Shown here: positions 5,625-9,476 of the stretch, in pieces | How positions within the stretch are numbered: the first letter of the stretch is position 1 | How the letters are laid out: each line of letters starts with the position of its first letter | Assembly (NCBI GenBank): GCA_018335615.1 | Contig: JAGXRS010000425.1 | Span: forward strand, 1-9,476 | Direction: 5' to 3' | From: Hydrogenophaga sp. | GTDB taxonomy: Bacteria; Pseudomonadota; Gammaproteobacteria; Burkholderiales; Burkholderiaceae_C | DNA length: 9,476 nt | Position numbers and translations under genes: made by a program | Notes under the pieces: model-generated | Databases searched by the model: none | What the model was told of the DNA's origin: nothing | Seen by the model: only the letters and a program-made list of their open reading frames with translations

Positions 5625-6827
5625 ATGCCCTTCACCACGCCCTTTGCCGACCGCCTCAACAACGTCGAGACCTCCGCCATCCGCGAGCTGTTCAAGCTGC
5701 TGGGCAAGCCCGGCATCATCAGCTTCGCCGGCGGCTTTCCCGACAGCGCCATGTTCGATGTGGACGGTATCCGTGAAGCGGTCAACGCCGCGCTGACCGA
5801 AGAAGCGGGCGGGGCGCTGCAGTACGGCGCCACCGAAGGCTACAGCCCGTTGCGCGAGCAGCTGGCCGCCTTCATGACCAGCAAAGGCAACGAGGGCGTG
5901 AAGCCCGACGACCTGATCGTCACCACCGGCAGCCAGCAGGCGCTGGACCTGCTGGGCAAGACGCTGATTTCCCCCGGCGACAAGGTTATTGTCGAAGGCC
6001 CGACCTTCCTCGCCACCATCCAGTGCTTCCGCCTGTACGGTGCCGAGCTGATCACCGCGCCGGTGGACGGCGAGGGCGTGCAGACCGATGCGCTGGAGGC
6101 CCTGATCGAGCAGCACAAGCCGAAATTCGTCTACCTCATCCCCACCTTCGGCAACCCCAGCGGCGCCATGCTCAGCCTGGAGCGGCGTAAGCAGGTGCTG
6201 GAAATGGCGGTGAAGCACCAGACGCTGATCGTGGAAGACGATCCCTACGGCGACCTGTACTTCGGCGAGGCACCGCCGCCCAGCCTGCTGGCGCTCAGCA
6301 GCGAAGTGCCGGGCAGCCGCGACCTGCTGGTGCACTGCGGTTCGCTGTCCAAGGTGCTGAGCCCGGGCCTGCGTGTGGGCTGGATGGTGGGCCCGGCCGA
6401 GCTGCTGGCCAAGGCCACGATGTGCAAGCAGTTCAGCGATGCCCATACCAGCACCTTCGCACAGGCCACCGCCGCCCAGTACCTGAAGGCCGGCCGCATG
6501 CCCGGCACGCTGGCCAAGGTGCGCGCGGTCTACGCCGAGCGCGCGGCCACCATGGGCAATGCCCTGCGGCGCGAGCTGGGCGATGCCATCTCATTTGTGC
6601 AGCCCCAGGGCGGCCTGTTCGTGTGGGCCCGCCTCACCGGCGCGGGTGGCAAGGTGGCCGACGGTGGCGAGCTTGCCAAGCGCGCGATTGAAAAGGGCGT
6701 CGCGTTCGTGCCCGGCGCTCCCTTCTTTGCGGCCAACCCCGACCACGCCACGCTGCGCCTGAGCTTTGCCACGGTGGGCGTGGACAAGATCGAAGAAGGC
6801 GTGGCGCGCCTCGCGCAAGCCCTGTAA
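5625..6827 (+). CDS. PLP-dependent aminotransferase, class I/II (2-aminoadipate aminotransferase/LysN-like)
   Basis: A 400-residue cytoplasmic fold-type I aminotransferase that moves an amino group between an amino acid and a 2-oxo acid using pyridoxal phosphate. K243 in GSLSKVLSPGLRVGW is the Schiff-base lysine and R250 the nearby phosphate-contacting arginine. TGSQQALDLL (101-110) is the cofactor phosphate loop, N177 in FGNPSG and D206/Y208 in EDDPYGD bind the pyridine ring, and R378 in LRLSFA should bind the substrate carboxylate. FAGGFPD (34-40) and LQYGATEGYSPLR (65-77) are typical of the LysN/KAT II/MocR-like branch, which often accepts aminoadipate, aromatic or branched-chain amino acids. 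There is no GntR domain, so it is an enzyme, not a MocR regulator. The ATG at 5625 is chosen over an in-frame ATG at 5553 because the earlier one would span the promoter-like site and hairpin. Substrate is not decided. Confidence 0.92.
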   Translation: MPFTTPFADRLNNVETSAIRELFKLLGKPGIISFAGGFPDSAMFDVDGIREAVNAALTEEAGGALQYGATEGYSPLREQLAAFMTSKGNEGVKPDDLIVTTGSQQALDLLGKTLISPGDKVIVEGPTFLATIQCFRLYGAELITAPVDGEGVQTDALEALIEQHKPKFVYLIPTFGNPSGAMLSLERRKQVLEMAVKHQTLIVEDDPYGDLYFGEAPPPSLLALSSEVPGSRDLLVHCGSLSKVLSPGLRVGWMVGPAELLAKATMCKQFSDAHTSTFAQATAAQYLKAGRMPGTLAKVRAVYAERAATMGNALRRELGDAISFVQPQGGLFVWARLTGAGGKVADGGELAKRAIEKGVAFVPGAPFFAANPDHATLRLSFATVGVDKIEEGVARLAQAL

Positions 6828-6851
6828 GGGCGCTGTCCTAGCGTCACGACC

Positions 6852-7472
6852 ATGGCGCGGGATCGGTTCACGCTGCTGTTGAAGGAGGTTCGGGCCTGCC
6901 AGGCTTGTGCGCCCGATCTGCCGCACGGTGTGCGCCCCGTGCTGCAGGCGCACCCGGACGCCCGCGTGCTGCTGGTGGGGCAGGCGCCGGGGCGCAAGGT
7001 GCACGCGTCCGGTGTGCCGTTTGACGACGCCAGCGGCGAGCGCCTGCGGGCCTGGCTGGGCGTGAGCCGTGACGTGTTCTACGACCCGCACCAGATCGCC
7101 ATCGTCCCCATGGGTTTCTGCTACCCCGGCACCGGCCGATCGGGTGATCTGCCGCCGCGCCCGGCATGCGCGCCGCTGTGGCGCGAGCGGCTGCTGGCCG
7201 GTTTGCCTGGCATCCGCCTGACCGTGGTCATCGGCCAGTACGCGCAGCGGCACCACCTGCCCGCGGCGGGCGCCGGATTCACCGAGGTGGTCAAGGCCTG
7301 GGCGGTGCACCTGCCCGGTGCCATGCCCATTCCGCACCCCAGCCCGCGCAACAACGCCTGGCTCAAACGGCACCCCTGGTTCGAGCAGGATGCGGTGCCC
7401 GCCCTGCAGGCAGCGGTGGCCCGGGCGCTGGGCGCATCAGAGGACAGCCCTGGCGCGCGTTCAGTTGGCTGA
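6852..7472 (+). CDS. Uracil-DNA glycosylase superfamily protein (family 4-like, divergent)
   Basis: A 206-residue protein of the uracil-DNA glycosylase superfamily. LLVGQAPGRKVHASGVPFDD (40-59) corresponds to motif A, and IPHPSPRNNAW (160-170) to the HPS-containing motif of family 4 enzymes. Cysteines C16, C19, C90 and C106 (C-x2-C-x70-C-x15-C) fit the [4Fe-4S] ligand pattern of family 4. By alignment from memory, the motif A glutamate of GEAPG is Q45, the following Glu-Asp pair is V50-H51, and the Asn four positions before the third cysteine is P86, so uracil excision should not be assumed. The gene starts 24 bases after the aminotransferase stop and is probably cotranscribed with it; no clear Shine-Dalgarno is seen. 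Its last 12 bases overlap the 3' end of the convergent acyltransferase gene. Superfamily secure, activity uncertain. Confidence 0.85.
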   Translation: MARDRFTLLLKEVRACQACAPDLPHGVRPVLQAHPDARVLLVGQAPGRKVHASGVPFDDASGERLRAWLGVSRDVFYDPHQIAIVPMGFCYPGTGRSGDLPPRPACAPLWRERLLAGLPGIRLTVVIGQYAQRHHLPAAGAGFTEVVKAWAVHLPGAMPIPHPSPRNNAWLKRHPWFEQDAVPALQAAVARALGASEDSPGARSVG

Positions 7473-8054
7473 TTCAAACTGAGCCGCGTTCTTGCCCTTG
7501 AACGGCGCGTAGAAGGCCTTGATGGCCGCCATGTCGGCTTCCACGTCGCCCGTCGGTACGAAGATGGGACCCAGGACGCTGCGCTTGCGGGCGTAGTCCA
7601 TGTAGGCCATCACGATGGGCACGCCCGCACCCAGGGCGATGTAGTAGAACCCGGTCTTCCAATAGCGTGTCTTGCTGCGCGTGCCCTCCGGTGGCACGAT
7701 GAGTTGCAAGGGGCCGTCGGCGGCCCGGATGGCCTGCGCGGAGGCGGCCACGAGGTTGGTGGACTGTTCGCGGTTCACGGGTATGCCACCCAGCCACCGC
7801 ATCACGCCGCGAAATGGCGGGCGGAAGATGCTCTGCTTGCCCATCCAGTACACGTTGAGATCCAGCGCAAACGCGACCATCAGGGTGTAGGGCAAATCCC
7901 AGTTGCTGGTGTGCGGTGCGGCAATGAGCACGCTGCGGGCGGCCTCGGGGGGCAAATGGCCCTCGATGCGCCAGCCCGTGAGCTTGAGAAAGCCGATGGA
8001 CAAGGCGCGCAGCACGGGGCGCACGACCGGGGTGGTGAAAATGGTGCGATGCAT
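7461..8054 (-). CDS. Lysophospholipid/glycerophosphate acyltransferase family protein (PlsC-like)
   Basis: A 197-residue acyltransferase of the PlsC-like family, expected to move a fatty acyl group from acyl-ACP or acyl-CoA to a lysophospholipid or similar acceptor at the inner membrane face. The catalytic H-x4-D is H48-TSNW-D53. Motif II is GGIPVNRE (89-96), motif III PPEGTRSK (121-128) and motif IV GVPIVMAYM (144-152). At about 200 residues and with the HTSNWD form it resembles the compact group usually annotated as 1-acyl-glycerol-3-phosphate acyltransferase-like rather than canonical PlsC. The start at 8054 (MHRTIFTTP) is chosen over 8132, since the extra 26 residues would span the promoter region and look non-coding. 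No Shine-Dalgarno is seen; a GATACT box ends 8 bases before the ATG. It overlaps the glycosylase-like gene tail to tail by 12 bases. Exact acceptor unknown. Confidence 0.88.
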   Translation of the reverse strand: MHRTIFTTPVVRPVLRALSIGFLKLTGWRIEGHLPPEAARSVLIAAPHTSNWDLPYTLMVAFALDLNVYWMGKQSIFRPPFRGVMRWLGGIPVNREQSTNLVAASAQAIRAADGPLQLIVPPEGTRSKTRYWKTGFYYIALGAGVPIVMAYMDYARKRSVLGPIFVPTGDVEADMAAIKAFYAPFKGKNAAQFESAN

Positions 8055-8062
8055 AAGGCAGC

Positions 8063-8068
8063 AGTATC
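8063..8068 (-). promoter_or_regulatory. Candidate -10 box of the acyltransferase gene (near-leaderless)
   Basis: Read on the minus strand this is GATACT (4 of 6 matches to TATAAT), ending 8 bases before the ATG at 8054. A transcript starting about 7 bases downstream would begin almost at the ATG, which fits the lack of a Shine-Dalgarno. The -35 region is weak. Confidence 0.4.
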
Positions 8069-8103
8069 GCTCCCCGTCGGGTCCGTCCGATGGCGCCACC
8101 CGG

Positions 8104-8117
8104 GGCGCTACCATCGC
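8104..8117 (+). promoter_or_regulatory. Candidate -10 region of the DUF3820 gene
   Basis: GGCGCTACCATCGC with TACCAT at 8109-8114 is identical to the 14 bases at 5576-5589 ahead of the aminotransferase gene. The predicted leader to the ATG at 8141 is about 20 bases and carries no Shine-Dalgarno. It is back to back with the acyltransferase promoter about 40 bases away, so their -35 regions would overlap. Confidence 0.45.
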
Positions 8118-8140
8118 CCCGTTGCGACCCATCCGAACCC

Positions 8141-8353
8141 ATGAAACCCGAAGACCTGGAACGCCTGCTGGCGGTGGAAATGCCTTTCGGCAAATACAAG
8201 GGCCGGGTGATCGCCGACTTGCCAGGCCACTACCTCAACTGGTTTGCGCGCGAAGGCTTTCCGAAGAGCGAGGTGGGACGCTTGTTGCAGCTCATGCACG
8301 AGATCGACCACAACGGCCTGAGTGACCTGCTCACCCCCTTGCGGCGGCGGTGA
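8141..8353 (+). CDS. DUF3820 (QSregVF_b) family small protein
   Basis: A 70-residue protein that is almost entirely a DUF3820 domain, also called the putative quorum-sensing-regulated virulence factor family. The signature MPFGKYKGRVIADLPGHYLN (14-33), followed by WFAREGFP (34-41), is unmistakable: PFGKYKGR, then DLP, YLNWF and a helical end. The same short motif is found as an accessory module in some exonuclease-like proteins, so a nucleic-acid role is possible, but no function is established. There is no signal peptide. The start at 8141 puts the domain at its normal place; an in-frame ATG at 8090 would run through the promoter-like site. It is divergent from the acyltransferase gene and ends 12 bases from the convergent RNase D-like gene. 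Confidence 0.85.
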   Translation: MKPEDLERLLAVEMPFGKYKGRVIADLPGHYLNWFAREGFPKSEVGRLLQLMHEIDHNGLSDLLTPLRRR

Positions 8354-8365
8354 CTGGCCAAGCCG

Positions 8366-8968
8366 TCAGTGCGCGTCGAGCGCCCGGTGCACCCGGGCGG
8401 CGGCCCATGCGTCGTTGGCGGCATAGACCAGCTGCGCGTCACTCAGCGTCGGGTTGGCCCAGTTGGACGTGGCCGCCTTCTTCGACTTGATGAAGCGCTG
8501 CCCAAATAGCACCGCCACCGCGCCCTTCACGCCCATGTCCTTGCGGTAGCCTCGGGCGCGGAACACCGCGTTCAGGTCCAGAATGCCCGCTGGCTCCACC
8601 GCCAGCTTGGCTTTCAGGCGCTTGCGGTCGTCGCCCAGGCCAAAACCCGCCAGCGTGTGGCCCGGGCGGCCCAGCAGCTCGGCCACCGCGTCGCGGCAGG
8701 CGGTGTCGTGCAGCTGAAAGACCCAGGCGCGTCGCTGCGTGGCCAGTTGCACGATGTGCGGCCCGTCGGAGACCTGCTCCTTGAGGAAGGTGGGTTTGGA
8801 TTCCGTGTCGAAGCCCCACACCGGGTGGTCGACCAGCTCGGCGAGTGCCTCGCGCGCCGTGCCCGCGGTGGCGACGCGCACGATACGGTCCAGTCCCAGG
8901 CGCGGGAACTCGGGCAGCAGGGCGATCTCGTCTTTGCTCGGGGTGGCGCGTGTGGTGTGCTCTGTCAT
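8366..8968 (-). CDS. RNase D-like 3'-5' exonuclease domain protein (DEDDy)
   Basis: A 200-residue single-domain protein of the DnaQ-like DEDD exonuclease superfamily, RNase D/WRN-type branch. Exo I is WGFDTESKPTF with D54 and E56. Exo II is LAGFGLGDDRKRL, where D113 or D114 supplies the third acid. Exo III is VYAANDAWAAARVHRAL with Y182 and D186 (Y-x3-D), making it DEDDy. It lacks the HRDC domains of full-length RNase D (about 375 residues), so it is the short type found in many proteobacteria; whether DNA or RNA is the substrate is unknown. The start at 8968 (MTEHTTRATP) is preferred over 9349, since the extra 127 codons are antisense to a better supported gene. No Shine-Dalgarno is visible. 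It is divergent from the 102-residue gene across a 111-base gap. Confidence 0.88.
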   Translation of the reverse strand: MTEHTTRATPSKDEIALLPEFPRLGLDRIVRVATAGTAREALAELVDHPVWGFDTESKPTFLKEQVSDGPHIVQLATQRRAWVFQLHDTACRDAVAELLGRPGHTLAGFGLGDDRKRLKAKLAVEPAGILDLNAVFRARGYRKDMGVKGAVAVLFGQRFIKSKKAATSNWANPTLSDAQLVYAANDAWAAARVHRALDAH

Positions 8969-9033
8969 GGGGGTTTTCGTCTGGTCGGGCGTCGCACCGG
9001 CGGCCGACGTGGGGGGAGGGTGCCGTCCGGCTC

Positions 9034-9040
9034 GATAATC
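9034..9040. promoter_or_regulatory. Candidate two-way -10 element between the exonuclease and the unknown gene
   Basis: GATAATC contains GATAAT (9034-9039) on the + strand, 5 of 6 matches to TATAAT, and on the minus strand GATTAT (9040-9035), so one element could drive transcription both ways. Leaders would be about 34 bases to the ATG at 9080 and about 60 bases to the ATG at 8968. No strong -35 box is visible on either side. The rest of the 8969-9079 gap is GC-rich with nothing recognised. Confidence 0.45.
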
Positions 9041-9079
9041 GCGCATTGTGCAGTGCACGGCCCTGATCCCTCGTTCTTC

Positions 9080-9388
9080 ATGACCTACCGCCTTCGCCTT
9101 TTTGTCTCCGACGACAGTTCTCCCGCGCAACGCCAGGCGGCCGAGCGGCTGTTCCGCCAGGCACTGGACAACAGCCTGGGTGATGCGGCACTGGTGCTGC
9201 CGGTTTACTCGGCCTATCAGCGCTTGGCCGCACGCCACGGCGAGTCGCCCGACATGGAGGCGCTGACGGTGGAGGAGCGCATGGTGTTCGAGACCTGGCA
9301 GATGGCCGAGGCGGCGGCCCTGCAGGCGGTGTTCGGGCCGCACCGTCACCTGGAAGAAGGCGGCTACGAGATCGAAGCCGACGCCTGA
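9080..9388 (+). CDS. Hypothetical protein, 102 residues
   Basis: I do not recognise this family. The 102-residue product starts MTYRLRLFVSDDSSPAQRQA: a short beta-strand-like segment (3-9), then probable amphipathic helices (about 14-31, 35-53, 61-84), and an acidic end (EEGGYEIEADA). It has no signal peptide, membrane segment or cysteine. The coding case rests on a GATAAT promoter-like box upstream, a sensible position between two genes, an amino-acid make-up unlike a shadow frame (balanced acidic and hydrophobic residues, little Arg/Pro excess) and a stop 41 bases before the next start. The ATG at 9080 is preferred; a GTG at 9053 is in frame. No Shine-Dalgarno is seen. Function unknown. Confidence 0.7.
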   Translation: MTYRLRLFVSDDSSPAQRQAAERLFRQALDNSLGDAALVLPVYSAYQRLAARHGESPDMEALTVEERMVFETWQMAEAAALQAVFGPHRHLEEGGYEIEADA

Positions 9389-9412
9389 TCCCGGGGCCTT
9401 GCGGCCTTCGCG

Positions 9413-9418
9413 GATAAT
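9413..9418 (+). promoter_or_regulatory. Candidate -10 box of the gene at the right edge
   Basis: GATAAT (5 of 6 to TATAAT) ends 11 bases before the ATG at 9430. A start about 7 bases downstream would leave a leader of about 5 bases, so this gene may be nearly leaderless. The preceding bases are GC-rich and show no good -35 box. Confidence 0.45.
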
Positions 9419-9429
9419 CAGCCCCCTCC

Positions 9430-9476
9430 ATGACCACGTCCTCCAGGGCGCTCACTCCCTTTGAAGGACCTTCCAT
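9430..9476 (+). CDS. Start of an unidentified gene, cut by the window edge
   Basis: An ATG at 9430 opens 15 complete codons (MTTSSRALTPFEGPS) with no stop before the window ends. It follows the 102-residue gene by 41 bases and sits right behind a GATAAT box, the same arrangement seen at other starts in this window. Too little is visible to name a family. There is no Shine-Dalgarno (CCCCCTCC precedes the ATG). It may be a real gene continuing to the right; the start choice is unproven. Confidence 0.5.
   Translation, partial: MTTSSRALTPFEGPS

Noticed and set aside
5601..6446. A 281-codon open frame on the minus strand
   Set aside because: Antisense to the aminotransferase gene, whose catalytic residues are all in place; the shadow product has no motif.
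8055..8132. A longer N-terminus for the acyltransferase
   Set aside because: The extra 26 residues span the divergent promoter region and do not look like family sequence; MHRTIF is a better start.
8806..8818. GTGTCGAAGCCCC, resembling part of the palindromic repeat
   Set aside because: It is simply the codons for the conserved FDTE motif of the exonuclease on the other strand; the rest of the repeat arm is absent.
8969..9349. A longer N-terminus for the RNase D-like gene
   Set aside because: The extra 127 codons would run antisense through the 102-residue gene and the promoter-like GATAATC, and show no domain.
9393..9408. GGCC-TTGC-GGCC mini hairpin after the 102-residue gene
   Set aside because: Only four pairs and no T-run; expected by chance in such GC-rich DNA.
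1..9476. Search for CRISPR arrays, tRNA or rRNA genes, insertion sequences, toxin-antitoxin pairs or defence genes
   Set aside because: No repeated spacer pattern, no transposase motif, no cloverleaf-like or rRNA-like sequence was seen, and all sizeable stretches are explained by housekeeping-type genes.

Overview
The window looks like an ordinary chromosomal stretch of a high-GC betaproteobacterium, most likely a member of the Comamonadaceae (Hydrogenophaga/Acidovorax-like). This rests on the very GC-rich codon use, the mix of gene families, and one copy of the 'TTCGGGCTGAGCCTGTCGAAG' type of palindromic repeat that is common in Comamonadaceae genomes. The genus is inference only. Genes are densely packed, no gene-free stretch exceeds about 115 bases, and there is no sign of phage, insertion sequence, CRISPR array, tRNA or rRNA.

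Region 1 (1-2324, + strand) is the end of a cobalamin operon. It holds a 5'-truncated cobT, then cobS, then a CobC-like alpha-ribazole phosphatase. These three assemble and finish the nucleotide loop (lower ligand) of vitamin B12, and the 10-20 base gaps with good Shine-Dalgarno sites imply one transcript. The palindromic repeat has become the C-terminal coding tail of cobT.

Region 2 (2371-4306) holds a DUF445 membrane protein (+) and, tail to tail only 4 bases away, endonuclease III (nth, -), which starts a DNA repair pathway for oxidised pyrimidines.

Region 3 (4307-7472, + strand) begins with an 86-base, comparatively AT-rich divergent promoter region. It is followed by an orphan periplasmic binding protein of the branched-chain amino acid (LivK-like) family, a very strong GC hairpin, a PLP-dependent aminotransferase and a uracil-DNA-glycosylase-superfamily protein with unusual motifs.

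Region 4 (7461-9476) is a run of small genes in alternating orientation: an acyltransferase (-), a DUF3820 protein (+), an RNase D-like 3'-5' exonuclease (-), a 102-residue unknown (+), and the first 15 codons of another gene (+). Their promoters lie in short divergent intergenic regions, and several seem to give very short or no leaders.

No undescribed multi-gene system is evident. The points most worth a second look are the repeat-derived cobT tail, the promoter architecture (a shared 14-base -10 block, a two-way GATAATC element and near-leaderless starts), the variant uracil-glycosylase-like protein and the unknown 102-residue protein.
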